NCBI GenBank assembly: GCA_016210045.1
Contig: JACQUX010000024.1
Span: 124,001-188,000, forward strand
Direction: 5' to 3'
DNA from: Deltaproteobacteria bacterium
GTDB taxonomy: Bacteria > UBA10199 > GCA-002796325 > JACPFF01
Length of the DNA stretch: 64,000 nt
Shown here: positions 52,636 to 62,067 of the stretch, in pieces
Position numbering within the stretch: the stretch's first letter is position 1
How the letters are laid out: each line of letters starts with the position of its first letter
The notes under the pieces: model-generated
Told to the model about the DNA's origin: nothing
Seen by the model: the letters and a program-made list of their open reading frames with translations, nothing else
The model's database searches: none
Program-made: the position numbers and the translations under genes

Positions 52636-53871
52636 ATGGGTAACGAGACACGGCGCTGCGAATCGATTGCAATCGACCGCAAGTGGTGGGACGATCAGAC
52701 GCTCGGCAAAATCATTCCTCGCCTGAGTAGCGAGGCAGGAGATCCGACAGACCTCGAGACCTGCGACGTCGTCAGTTACTACGGCATCACCGGTCAGGGC
52801 GCGAAGGATCTCTTCGTGGGCGGAACCGACGACGTGCGCGCGCGGCTGCAACAACTTGAGACTCAGACGCCCGCCGCCATCGAAGAGAGCGAAGTCGAAC
52901 GCTGGAGCGATATATTGAATGCGTTCCGCGAGACCGTCCTCAACAGCCCTGCCTTCCGCGCGGTCCAAGAGTGGCTCCAAGCCACTGCCAACGAAGTGCC
53001 GCCACGCGAAACCGATCTCGATTCCCGTGTCGGCATGGTCACTGCGGAATATAAGGCGATCAGTGGCCGCTTAATCCAGACGACCACAGCCGACGCCACA
53101 ACGCGCACGTCGACCGCTGACATCACACAACTCGTCACCGGTTATAAACAGTGGATTGCCGGACAACGCGCAGTGCTGAATGCACGCCTGGCACAAAACA
53201 ACAGCTTTGAGATGCGGTCGCAAGTCGGCGACATTCAATTCACGATGCGGAGCAGCGTGGGCGACATCGAGTTCGAGGCCACGGCCGGCAGTGGCGATCG
53301 AGGCTTCGACGGCCGCGCCACAGAAGGCGATCAACAGTTCGACATCCGTGCCAAAATGAGCGACCTCGGATTCGACTTGCGCGGCACGGCGGGCGATCTC
53401 GGCTTTGCACTGCGCGCCATCCCGAGTCGCTTGGCCGCAGAGTTGTCCGCGGAAATCGACCCCATCCTCGGTCCGAATCTCGCACTGGCACTGACGGACT
53501 CGGGTCGGATCCTCGACGGGCAATATCGCCCACGCCATCGACTCGGCTATGCCAATATCGTCGCCGTGCTCAAAACCGAACTCCCGAGTGCGCTGGAACG
53601 CTTGAACACCGCGATGCCGGGACTCTTACAACGATTCACCACCACACGCGCCGAACGCTTCGCCGCGTGGGAGCGAACCCGCGACACCAACCTCACCAAG
53701 GCCAGTCAAGCCGGCCGTGATTTTGAGACCCGTATGGCGGAACGGATGGCCAAAGATCGCGGCACCGGCAGCTCCGACACTACTTCGCAAGTGGAACGGT
53801 TGTCGAATAAGATCCGCGCCGACCAACAACGCATTCAAGGCATGATCGACGCGCTGCCAAATACAGAATGA
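52636..53871 (+). CDS. Hypothetical protein with central hendecapeptide repeats
   Basis: 411 residues, no signal peptide or membrane helix, unrecognised. The C-terminal half (about 290-411) is helical and charged, perhaps a coiled coil. Residues of about 190-260 form six or seven units of about 11 residues with pattern R...GD..F., for example MRSQVGDIQFT and MRSSVGDIEFE. Such short regular units suggest a solenoid or amphipathic beta structure. GGAG precedes the ATG. It stands alone between modA (divergent) and a lipoprotein gene. Confidence 0.7.
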   Translation: MGNETRRCESIAIDRKWWDDQTLGKIIPRLSSEAGDPTDLETCDVVSYYGITGQGAKDLFVGGTDDVRARLQQLETQTPAAIEESEVERWSDILNAFRETVLNSPAFRAVQEWLQATANEVPPRETDLDSRVGMVTAEYKAISGRLIQTTTADATTRTSTADITQLVTGYKQWIAGQRAVLNARLAQNNSFEMRSQVGDIQFTMRSSVGDIEFEATAGSGDRGFDGRATEGDQQFDIRAKMSDLGFDLRGTAGDLGFALRAIPSRLAAELSAEIDPILGPNLALALTDSGRILDGQYRPRHRLGYANIVAVLKTELPSALERLNTAMPGLLQRFTTTRAERFAAWERTRDTNLTKASQAGRDFETRMAERMAKDRGTGSSDTTSQVERLSNKIRADQQRIQGMIDALPNTE

Positions 53872-53880
53872 CATCCGAGC

Positions 53881-53935
53881 GGGGACAGGTACCTTCCGAT
53901 GCAGGAATGGCGGGCATTTGAAGGTACCTGTCCCC
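53881..53935. repeat. REP-like hairpin (GGGGACAGGTACCTT type)
   Basis: Perfect 16-bp arms (53881-53896 and 53920-53935) around 23 bases, between two convergent genes. The sequence resembles widespread REP-type palindromes that REP-associated transposases mobilise. Confidence 0.75.
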
Positions 53936-53948
53936 ACTCAAATGAATA

Positions 53949-54296
53949 TTATTCGCTGGCGGTATCCACACAGCTGGTGTTCACGGCCCCATTGAAGCAG
54001 GAGAGGCCACCTTCGGTGCAGTCGCCGGTGGAACCGAAGAAGGTGCCGGCCGCGTTGTCCTTGATTTCCCCGTTCACGCAAGTGACCGTCCGCGATTCGC
54101 CGCTGCAGGTGAAGGTGTACGAACCGGAGCTGCACCCTTCGCAGTTCGCGACCTCGTCGATCGTCGGCCACCCGGCCTCCGTCCCCACCACCACGTTCGG
54201 GCACCCGCTTCCACTGCTACTGCCCCCACCGCTGCCGCACGCTGTGGCCATCAGCAGGACGACGATGCACACCCAACTCCTGTTGATCATTTCCAT
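53949..54296 (-). CDS. Small cysteine-rich lipoprotein
   Basis: 115 residues: lipobox ATAC, a Gly/Ser linker and eight further Cys residues in pairs (VANCEGC, FTCSG, VTCVNG, GDCTEG, LSCFNG, SCVDT), probably disulfide-bonded. No known domain. The start may instead be the internal ATG at 54290. Confidence 0.65.
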   Translation of the reverse strand: MEMINRSWVCIVVLLMATACGSGGGSSSGSGCPNVVVGTEAGWPTIDEVANCEGCSSGSYTFTCSGESRTVTCVNGEIKDNAAGTFFGSTGDCTEGGLSCFNGAVNTSCVDTASE

Positions 54297-54324
54297 GGCA
54301 CCTCCACGTTACGTGGCGTAATTT

Positions 54325-54428
54325 TTATTCCGAATATCGTATATCGAATATCGGGGCAAAATTTTGCCTACACGACCGCGCACTGGCTTACCCGATATAC
54401 GATACACGAACCACGATATACGAAATTT
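54325..54428. repeat. AT-rich palindromic repeat of CGTATATCG type
   Basis: Imperfect arms (about 54331-54356 and 54391-54422) made of GAATATCG and CGATATACG units, with an internal GCAAAATTTTGC. It lies in the 352-base gap between the Cys-rich lipoprotein and the tRNA; no gene seen. Confidence 0.55.
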
Positions 54429-54454
54429 TGCGTAAGCAAAATTATTGCGGAGGG

Positions 54455-54562
54455 GGTGGGATTCCCTCCGGTCCCTCCGCCTGTCGCGGAGTGCCTCCGG
54501 ACCGGCCCTCGCCGCCACCCGCTTACGCGGGTCCCCGCCGGCTCCGGGCTTCGAATCCCACC
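54455..54562. repeat. Palindromic element P4 near tRNA-Ser
   Basis: 10-bp arms GGTGGGATTC and GAATCCCACC (54455-54464, 54553-54562) enclose two hairpins joined by a CCCTCGCCG linker, the plan of P1 and P2. The left arm is part of a 19-base copy (54446-54464) of the 3' end of the tRNA gene. Confidence 0.65.
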
Positions 54563-54610
54563 CTAAGGTCGGCAACGGTCCACTGGACCGTTGCCTCATT
54601 AGATACCGCA

Positions 54611-54645
54611 GGAACAACAACGGCCCCAAAGGGCCGCTGTTGTTT
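54611..54645 (-). terminator. Possible terminator of tRNA-Ser
   Basis: A GC-rich hairpin around CGGCCC and GGGCCG just downstream of the tRNA, followed on the minus strand by GTTGTTGTT rather than a pure T run. Confidence 0.4.
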
Positions 54646-54648
54646 CTG

Positions 54649-54736
54649 CGGAGGGGGTGGGATTCGAACCCACGGTCCGCTTTTGACGGACTCCAGTTTT
54701 CAAGACTGGCGCCTTCAACCACTCGGCCACCCCTCC
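54649..54736 (-). tRNA. tRNA-Ser (UGA anticodon)
   Basis: 88 bases on the minus strand. Acceptor GGAGGGG pairs with CCCCTCC, the anticodon loop reads CTTGAAA, and a long variable arm with stem GTCCG-CGGAC marks a class II tRNA. T-arm GTGGGTTCGAATCCCAC is standard. Discriminator G; CCA is not encoded. Confidence 0.93.
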
Positions 54737-54875
54737 ATCCGCCACCGGCGGATCCTCTATTTTCTATTTTCTATTTTCATTCCTTCCCTCAAGCGCTGCG
54801 CGCACCGGCTATAACAGTCGTCAGAAGATCGAAGCAAGTCATGTGTGAAATGGAATTGCAGAGGACCTGAAAAAA

Positions 54876-56222
54876 CTACCGCACCTGTCGCCGTGCTGCA
54901 TTGCGCACAGACCCGCGCATCCACCACAGTCCCGCCAGCAACAGGCCACAGCCTGCAACAGCGGCCGCATTGCCGGGAAGCGACGCACGGCGGTTGCCAT
55001 CCAGTCGACAACTGCACCCGCCGGCGGCCTCTTCGAATCCGCCGGTGGACACGACGTGGACACTCGTACCGGCCCCTTTAAAGTGGTAATGCATCCAGTT
55101 GCTGGTGTCCCAAGTCTGCGTCGCGAACAGTTCGTCGAAGATGGATGGCGTAATCGGTTCATTGTGCAATTTTTTCTGCGCCACGAGTTCGGCCAACGGC
55201 TCCAACACATCGGCGCGCGGATGAATGTGTCGGTCTTGAATATTGGGGACGCGCTTCTCGGGCGGACAAGAATCGGTTGCCCACGCACAGGCGTCGGGCC
55301 CCACAACGCCGAACAGTTGCACGCGGAGACCGTCTTGGCTCGGGTCAATCGCCTTGCCGATCGTGGACGACTCGTAATGGAGTTCCACACGAAGCATGTT
55401 GTTGATCTGATAGACCCCGTCCCCGACCGCGACGCTCGCGCCGGGAAGGACCGCGTCGAGTGGATCGGCATCGACGCTCGGCGCGGGCAGTGAAGCACTC
55501 GCTGCGGCCAAGTCTTTCCCGAGCATCGCCGTGGTCGGCGGCACGAGTTGTACCGGGCGACGCAGGACTTCATCGACGCCGGGACGCAGCTGCTGCCGGA
55601 AGTAGTTTTTCAACGGAGCGCCGCGCATTTGGTAAAAACGCGCCACCGCGCTTCCGGTCGCGAGATTGACTGGAATGACGTCGGTCCCGGCCGCGACACG
55701 GCACGTCGCCACGAAACGCGCGCCTCCTTCGCCCGCAAACAAATCCATCGGGAGGCCGGTGATGGCGCGCACTTGTTCATTCAGGCCGAGGACGTAATCT
55801 TGCAACCCTTGGATCGGGTGGACCGTCTCGGCATGCCGTCCGATATCGACTTGGCAATCGCCAAGCTTCACTACCGGCCCCGGCAATGGAGGAGGGGGAG
55901 GAGGCGGTGGTGGAGGAGGAGGGGGTGGCGGCGGAAGATCTTCACATACGTCACCGATCCCATCGGCGTCGTTATCGTGCTGATCCACATTCGCGACGGT
56001 CGGGCAATTGTCGACACAGGCCGGCAGGACTTCGACTGCGTCACCGTCGGCATCTTCACAGACGCCCGGAGGGGGCGGCGGCGGAGGCGGCGCCACTTTA
56101 CCGAGATTGAGTAACACGTTCACTTCCGCCGGCGGCGGCGACTCGGTCCCACAGGCCGCGACGCCCAGCAGCAGCAATGCCGCGGCACACACTGTCCCCC
56201 ACTGTTGTCGTCGTTGCATCAT
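54876..56222 (-). CDS. Lipoprotein with thrombospondin type-3 repeat and MYXO-CTERM-like tail
   Basis: 448 residues. Lipobox VAAC, a poly-Pro stretch, then calcium-binding type-3 repeats (DADGDAVEV, DNDADGIGDVC) and a second poly-Pro run. The main domain (about 115-400) is unrecognised. The C-terminus has GGCSC, a hydrophobic segment (AVAGCGLLLAGLWW) and Arg-rich end, like the MYXO-CTERM sorting signal. It overlaps the upstream gene by 4 bases and probably forms a surface pair with it. Confidence 0.7.
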   Translation of the reverse strand: MMQRRQQWGTVCAAALLLLGVAACGTESPPPAEVNVLLNLGKVAPPPPPPPPGVCEDADGDAVEVLPACVDNCPTVANVDQHDNDADGIGDVCEDLPPPPPPPPPPPPPPPPLPGPVVKLGDCQVDIGRHAETVHPIQGLQDYVLGLNEQVRAITGLPMDLFAGEGGARFVATCRVAAGTDVIPVNLATGSAVARFYQMRGAPLKNYFRQQLRPGVDEVLRRPVQLVPPTTAMLGKDLAAASASLPAPSVDADPLDAVLPGASVAVGDGVYQINNMLRVELHYESSTIGKAIDPSQDGLRVQLFGVVGPDACAWATDSCPPEKRVPNIQDRHIHPRADVLEPLAELVAQKKLHNEPITPSIFDELFATQTWDTSNWMHYHFKGAGTSVHVVSTGGFEEAAGGCSCRLDGNRRASLPGNAAAVAGCGLLLAGLWWMRGSVRNAARRQVR

Positions 56223-59200
56223 AGCCCTTTACCAGCCGGACACTCGTCGCCCATTCCATCTCCGTCGATATCCGCTTGATCGGGATTCGGCGTCCCGGGA
56301 CAGTTGTCGCACACATCGCCTTCGCCATCGCCATCGTGGTCGTTCTGACTGTGATTGGAACACAGCTTGTCACTGTTCCCTGCCCCCGGCTCGGGCCCCT
56401 TGCAACGTGGCCCATCTTCCTGCATCGAACAGTTATCGACCTTGCAGTGCTGATCCAACTTTTCTTTCGCCGACAGTTCCAATAAGAAATATCCGGTGCC
56501 GTTCAGCGAAACCGAGGCGTCGAAGATCCCATCTTCATCTCGGTCTCCGCAGACGAATTGGTCCGGCACCGGTGGAGGAGGCGGCGGCGGAGGCCCAACA
56601 GCCTCACAGCCTGGGATCAATTGTTGAGCGGGATTCGCCACAACCTCACAATTGTCGCACCATTTCCCCACGCCATCGCCGTCAGCGTCTTCTTGCAGCG
56701 GATTCGCCACCCCAGGGCAGTTGTCACAAATATCACCCTGGAGATCGCCATCCTGATCGGCTTGTGAATGATTGGAACACGGCTGCCCACTATTGCCCGG
56801 GCCCTCTTCTGCCCCCTTGCACAACAAGGCATCGGCCGCAGGATCCGGGTTGCAATTATCTTTCACACAGTTGTGCTTCAGCAAATTCTGCTGCTGTGGG
56901 GAGAGCTGGGCATAAGACACGCCATTCATTGTGTCCGGTCGATCCGGCACGCCATCGACATCTGCATCCGCGCACGTAAAATTGTCGCCCGGAGGAGGAG
57001 GTGGAGGTGGTGGTGGCGGCGGAGGAGGTGGCGGCCCGATGGGTTCACAACCCGCAATAAATTCTTGTCCGGGATTCGCCACAAAGTCGCAATTGTCGCA
57101 CCATTTCCCGACTCCATCTTCGTCCCCATCCGCTTGATCCGGATTCGCCATCCCAGGGCAATTATCTTTGTGGCAATAGACTTCGAGGAATAATTTTTGT
57201 TGCGGCGAGAGCTGGGCATACGGCACGCCGGCCAGGCTCTGCGGCGTATCGACGATCGTATCGCCGTCGGCATCGCCGCATTCGAATTGGACAAAGGCCG
57301 GCGGTTCACACGCATTGCCGATCCCGTCGCCGTCACCATCGGCCTGCGTCGGATTCGCCACGTTCGGGCAATTGTCTTTGCATTTATTCAAGACCGTCTC
57401 GACACCGTCGCCATCTTTGTCGGGACATGGTTGAATGATAATCGGCCCGGCCGCATCGCAGAGATTACCTTTTCCATCGCCGTCCGCGTCGGCCTGCGTC
57501 GGGTTCGCAACGTTCGGGCAATTGTCGCAGGCATCCCCGACGCCGTCAGCGTCGTGATCGATCTGATCGACATTGGCCTGTGTCGCGCAATTGTCGGCGC
57601 AGGCGGGTTGGACTTCTACCCCGTCTCCGTCCGGGTCAGCGCACGCGACTGGCGGCGGCGGAGGTGGCGGAGGCGGCGGAAGCACAACCGGTGCCGCCTT
57701 CGCGTGGACCCACGGCATGCCATTCAGCACCGCGAGGTGTTGATTCGGATCCACGGCAATCTGGCGCACCCCACCGAGGCCCGTGCTGATCGGGGGCAAA
57801 TAATCTTCACGCGTATTCACGACAAAGGTCTGCGGATTGATGGCGTCGAAGATCCCTCCAGGACCGCCGCGGAAATAATACAGTAGGACACGCCGTTTTT
57901 CTCCCTGCAGCACCGGATGTTGATCCCCAATACACAGCCCCATCACGCCCAATCGATCCAAGTCACACAGCGCAATCGCCGCCAATTGGGCATTCGCGGA
58001 ACTGGCGATCTCTTTACCATCTTCAGAAACCGCAGGCGCATCGTAGAGCGTGCCGGCATAGCTGCCATCGCTCTGCGAGAGAAATACCGAGAAGCGATTG
58101 GCAAAGCGGACCGGCTCTTGGCCCAACGCGCCCCACGTCAGTGCAAAATCTGCCACGCTATCTCCGTTGAAGTCCGCAGCCGCCAGCCCATAGGGACCAA
58201 ATTCCGCAGCCTCTGGCAGACTCCCGACCGGGATTGCATCGACGACTACGGTCTGGGCCTCATTCACGTGGAGCCGATACACAAAATGTGCCCCCGTTTC
58301 GTCCGGTCCGTTGCTGGCAATCAGCACGGCTTCGCGTCCGCCAGCGTCCGCCACGACCGCCGCACCGTACGATTCCTTCCCAATTCGGACAAATTGGCGG
58401 TACCGCCACAGATCCGCGAAGCGCGTTGCGTTCTGAACCAGTCCTTGACTGCGATAGATCGACGCAAATGGACCACTGCCATCCGGCAGGAGTCCGCGAT
58501 CGATCAACACGAGGTCGTGTGCTGCGTTCAGAGTCCCGAACAAATTGGCTACAACAACATTGATCGGATCCACTGCGCGCGCGCACCCCTTCGCCAATAA
58601 TTCCTCCGGCGTGAACTGCTTCGGAACCGGTTGCGGTCCGGAGTTGTCGAAGGCCATCGGAGAACAGGGCGACAAGGTCCAATCGGCGAGCGGCGGCTCC
58701 ATGAGGTCGGTACTGGCCGCGAACGGCTGTAACAACGGACTGCTGTTCGTCGGCGTGAAGCGGTAATACGCCAGATGCATTCCCCCTTGGTTGGCGGCCG
58801 CGAGTTCCTGCGGGGCCTGCGCCATCGCGCTGTTGGGGGGCCGCACCAGCGCCACAACCCCTGCAACACCTTGCGGGCCGGCGATCACAGCCGCTCGCTT
58901 CGCGCTCACGGTCATCGGCGCGAACGGATACGGCGCGGCCATCTGGGCCTCGAGCACCACATCCGCAGCCGTGGCCGCAATGGCTCCTTGCCCAGGACCG
59001 ACCAAATCGGCCATCACGACCCGCTCCAGTGGCAGTTTCGCGCTGGGGCCCTTCCCGAACTTCTTACAGTTCTGGACGCACTCCGTTTGTTCCGCCTCGG
59101 GCTTCCCGTCACAATAGTCCGGATCCTGACACTGCGTGGGGAATCCAGCTAATTCGCTGCAATTGCCGAAGCCGCCGGGGCCGGCATTCGCCATCCCAAC

Positions 59201-60190
59201 GCAAATGCCCGCATCACTAATCCCGGCGGTCTGGCATGCCGCGGTAAATTCCTGACAGCCACTTAATTGCGTCCCACACAAACTATAGGCATCGGTGCAT
59301 TTCGACTCTTGCAATTTGCACGCTTGGAAATCGGGACACGCGCCATTGCCGCCACACGCGGCACTCTGCAACACGCTCGCACAATCCTGCCAATTGGCCA
59401 TGCACGTAACGACTTGATCGCAGCTTGGCGCCTGCGCCGCGCACCCCAGATACGCGCCGCACAGTGCCGGGATCGATTGGTATTGCTTCAAAAAAATCGT
59501 CATCTTGGTGCAGAGCTGTTGCTCCACGACCGGTTGCAACATCGCCGGAGAAAATTTCAACTTCGTCTGTTCGTACTGACACCAGTCTTTCAGCTTTTCC
59601 CCCCACTTTTCGCAATCAATCCCCGCCGGACAGTGGGCGAGCTTCGCGGCCTCGATCGCTGCGGCCAACTTCACGACGTCAAATTTGCATTCGCCGCTGT
59701 CGGAACAAATCAATGCCGTCGCTGCAACTTCTTGGCAAATTGGAGGGAACGTCGTCGCCTCGGCTTGGGTGAATTGCAGCACAGCGAGCATATCGAGGAA
59801 GCTGAACATCGCCGTCGCCGCCGGACTGATCAGTGGCGCAATCTCCGCACACTCCCCCGCGACGGTGTTCCCCAGCGCGAGCAGGTCCGAGACCGGCGTT
59901 GCGGCCCCATTCACTTGTAAAACATTGGTGTCGCTCCGAAACAGCGGGCCGGTCGTCGCCGGGTGTTGCAAGAAATGGATGAACGTCGTGGTATTGTCGG
60001 AGCCCGATGGAAGTGCCAGCGGAAGCGGTGGACTTAATTGGACCGGCAACGGGCCGGCGGCCGACAGCCCCGGGGTCCCCCCCGCCAGTCCTGCACCACC
60101 GGAGGTATCAGCCACTGTCACGCGCCCCGGCATACCGAGGCACCAGAGGCTGACACCGAAGCAGATGAGTTGTGCTGTGACTCGCCGCAC
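56219..60190 (-). CDS. Large secreted protein with thrombospondin type-3 repeats
   Basis: 1323 residues with a signal peptide. A Cys-rich region covers about 150-400. A propeller-like region with FG-GAP-type DFNGDSVADFAL follows to about 850. Then come many calcium-binding units such as DADGDGKGNLCD and DCDGDGVGKWCDNC-like motifs, interrupted by poly-Pro linkers. Such repeats are common on surface proteins of deltaproteobacteria. It is coupled to the following lipoprotein gene by an ATGA overlap. Function unknown; adhesion is a guess. Confidence 0.75.
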   Translation of the reverse strand: MRRVTAQLICFGVSLWCLGMPGRVTVADTSGGAGLAGGTPGLSAAGPLPVQLSPPLPLALPSGSDNTTTFIHFLQHPATTGPLFRSDTNVLQVNGAATPVSDLLALGNTVAGECAEIAPLISPAATAMFSFLDMLAVLQFTQAEATTFPPICQEVAATALICSDSGECKFDVVKLAAAIEAAKLAHCPAGIDCEKWGEKLKDWCQYEQTKLKFSPAMLQPVVEQQLCTKMTIFLKQYQSIPALCGAYLGCAAQAPSCDQVVTCMANWQDCASVLQSAACGGNGACPDFQACKLQESKCTDAYSLCGTQLSGCQEFTAACQTAGISDAGICVGMANAGPGGFGNCSELAGFPTQCQDPDYCDGKPEAEQTECVQNCKKFGKGPSAKLPLERVVMADLVGPGQGAIAATAADVVLEAQMAAPYPFAPMTVSAKRAAVIAGPQGVAGVVALVRPPNSAMAQAPQELAAANQGGMHLAYYRFTPTNSSPLLQPFAASTDLMEPPLADWTLSPCSPMAFDNSGPQPVPKQFTPEELLAKGCARAVDPINVVVANLFGTLNAAHDLVLIDRGLLPDGSGPFASIYRSQGLVQNATRFADLWRYRQFVRIGKESYGAAVVADAGGREAVLIASNGPDETGAHFVYRLHVNEAQTVVVDAIPVGSLPEAAEFGPYGLAAADFNGDSVADFALTWGALGQEPVRFANRFSVFLSQSDGSYAGTLYDAPAVSEDGKEIASSANAQLAAIALCDLDRLGVMGLCIGDQHPVLQGEKRRVLLYYFRGGPGGIFDAINPQTFVVNTREDYLPPISTGLGGVRQIAVDPNQHLAVLNGMPWVHAKAAPVVLPPPPPPPPPPVACADPDGDGVEVQPACADNCATQANVDQIDHDADGVGDACDNCPNVANPTQADADGDGKGNLCDAAGPIIIQPCPDKDGDGVETVLNKCKDNCPNVANPTQADGDGDGIGNACEPPAFVQFECGDADGDTIVDTPQSLAGVPYAQLSPQQKLFLEVYCHKDNCPGMANPDQADGDEDGVGKWCDNCDFVANPGQEFIAGCEPIGPPPPPPPPPPPPPPPGDNFTCADADVDGVPDRPDTMNGVSYAQLSPQQQNLLKHNCVKDNCNPDPAADALLCKGAEEGPGNSGQPCSNHSQADQDGDLQGDICDNCPGVANPLQEDADGDGVGKWCDNCEVVANPAQQLIPGCEAVGPPPPPPPPVPDQFVCGDRDEDGIFDASVSLNGTGYFLLELSAKEKLDQHCKVDNCSMQEDGPRCKGPEPGAGNSDKLCSNHSQNDHDGDGEGDVCDNCPGTPNPDQADIDGDGMGDECPAGKGL

Positions 60191-60282
60191 TGGACCCTTT
60201 TTGCATACCCGTCAGAGACCACCCCGGAAGATGAATCTATTATGCGTGGTTTCTTACCCGGCGTCAGCAAAAAACTTGCCGT

Positions 60283-62067
60283 TTACCACGCATAGCCTCC
60301 CTGTTGCAGGATGGTCTGCGCGATTTGTGACTTCGCTGCTCGCGTGTCGAACGGGACGTGGGAGAGGAAGCGGGACAACGCCTTGTGGGTCGGCTTGTAC
60401 TCCGCCGGCTTGGCCTCGCCGATATTCGTGAGCGTCTGGCGCGCCAAGACCTCCAACTCCGGCAGCCGCGTCGCGAGATATGTCGACACCATTAAGGTAG
60501 GGATCGCGGCATTCGCCCCTTGTGTCGTCAGTCGGAGCACCCGCGCGAGTGCGGAATCCGCTACATACGCGGCGATGATGATTTCCGCCAAATCCATCAG
60601 GACTTGCTGGCGCTCCTGCACTTCGGGACCGTATTTATTCACCGCGACGGCGCCGACATAGATCGCCAATTTTTTCAGTTGATCGACTTGCATCTGCCAG
60701 ACCGCAAGCGGCGCGCTGGCACCGACGGGTGGAAACCCGGTTCGCAACCAATCGAGGATCCGCTGAATCTCACCGAAAAAGTCGGGGCCGCCCTTCGCCA
60801 TTCGCTTCAGTAACGTGCCGGGAATCAACAAACGATTGATCTCGTTGGTCCCTTCGAAGATGCGATTAATGCGCGAGTCGCGATACAGCCGCTCCGGCCG
60901 GTATTCCATCACGTAGCCGTATCCGCCGTGCATCTGGACTGCGGCATCGCAGATCGCATCGTACGCCTCGGAGCAGAAAACTTTGGCAATCGAGGCCTCG
61001 GCGTTCAATTCTTCCGTCATCCGCGCCTGCGCCGGGCCTGCGTTCGCCGCCGCATCGTCGATGGTGTCGAACAGCGCGTCGAGATCGCCCGCGTACCGAT
61101 ACACTAACGTCTCGGTCAGAAACGTCTGGATTGCACAATCCGCTAATAGCTGTTGCATCGCCTCGAATGCCGCGAGCGGTTTCCCGAACTGCTGCCGCTC
61201 TTGAATGTATTGGACGATCAGCTTCAGCACGTACTTGCTCGCGCCTGCACAGCCGGCGCCTAATTTCCAGCGCCCGACATTCAACGTGTTGAACGCAATC
61301 TTGTGCCCTTTGCCGATCTCGCCGAGCAGATTTTCCGCCGGCACCTTCGCGTCTTGCAAGATCACCGATACCGTGGACGATCCGCGGATCCCCATTTTGT
61401 GCTCTTCCGGGCCATGCGAGACGCCGGGAAACGAGCGTTCCACCAGAAATGCCGAAAATTTTTCGCCATCCACTTTGGCAAATACAGTGAAGAGGTCGGC
61501 GAACGCCCCGTTGGTGATGAAGACTTTTTCTCCATTCAGCAGATAATATTTGCCGTCTTTCGAGAGCGTCGCGCGCGTGCGGGCCGCGAGAGCGTCGGAT
61601 CCGGCATTCGCTTCGGTGAGCGCATAGGCCGCGAGCATTTCGCCGCTCGCCAGCTTCGGGAGATATTTTTGCTTCTGCGCCTCGCTGCCGTAATGCAGCA
61701 ACGGCAATGTCCCGATCCCGGTGTGGCAAAGCAACGACACCACGAACGACCCCTGCCCCGTGGCTCCCTCGGCGACGGCCGTGGCCGCCACTTTGCCGAG
61801 TCCGAGTCCGCCGTAGACTTCGGGAATTTCGACCATCAGCAGTCCCAGCTCGCCCGCCTTTTTCAGCAACGTCGCCATGATGCCCGGCGTCTTGGCCTCA
61901 ATTTCGGCCTCGCGCGGCAGCACTTCCCCTTCGCTGAAGTCTTGAATCGTCGTGCGCAGTTGTTGCAATTCCGGCGGTAAGTCTTCCGGAATGAACGTCC
62001 GCGCCGCGCCGACCGGCGTCAGCAGAAATTGACCCCCTTGGGTAGTGGTCGGTGTGGGTGCTGTCAT
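60283..62067 (-). CDS. Acyl-CoA dehydrogenase, long (VLCAD/ACAD9-like) form
   Basis: 594 residues, longer than the usual 380-400 because of a C-terminal extension like that of very-long-chain enzymes. FAD and substrate motifs include YALTEANAGSDALA, MGIRGSSTVSV and the C-terminal MHGGYGYVMEYRPERLYRDSR and IFEGTNEINRLLI. It oxidises acyl-CoA and passes electrons to ETF, encoded just upstream. I chose ATG 62067, which overlaps etfA by 4 bases. Confidence 0.92.
   Translation of the reverse strand: MTAPTPTTTQGGQFLLTPVGAARTFIPEDLPPELQQLRTTIQDFSEGEVLPREAEIEAKTPGIMATLLKKAGELGLLMVEIPEVYGGLGLGKVAATAVAEGATGQGSFVVSLLCHTGIGTLPLLHYGSEAQKQKYLPKLASGEMLAAYALTEANAGSDALAARTRATLSKDGKYYLLNGEKVFITNGAFADLFTVFAKVDGEKFSAFLVERSFPGVSHGPEEHKMGIRGSSTVSVILQDAKVPAENLLGEIGKGHKIAFNTLNVGRWKLGAGCAGASKYVLKLIVQYIQERQQFGKPLAAFEAMQQLLADCAIQTFLTETLVYRYAGDLDALFDTIDDAAANAGPAQARMTEELNAEASIAKVFCSEAYDAICDAAVQMHGGYGYVMEYRPERLYRDSRINRIFEGTNEINRLLIPGTLLKRMAKGGPDFFGEIQRILDWLRTGFPPVGASAPLAVWQMQVDQLKKLAIYVGAVAVNKYGPEVQERQQVLMDLAEIIIAAYVADSALARVLRLTTQGANAAIPTLMVSTYLATRLPELEVLARQTLTNIGEAKPAEYKPTHKALSRFLSHVPFDTRAAKSQIAQTILQQGGYAW

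Noticed and set aside
54446-54562. Possible second tRNA-Ser gene
   Set aside because: Only the 3' acceptor and part of the T-arm match; there is no anticodon arm or acceptor partner.
54770-54785. CTATTTT tandem triplet after the tRNA
   Set aside because: A short low-complexity run with no associated structure.
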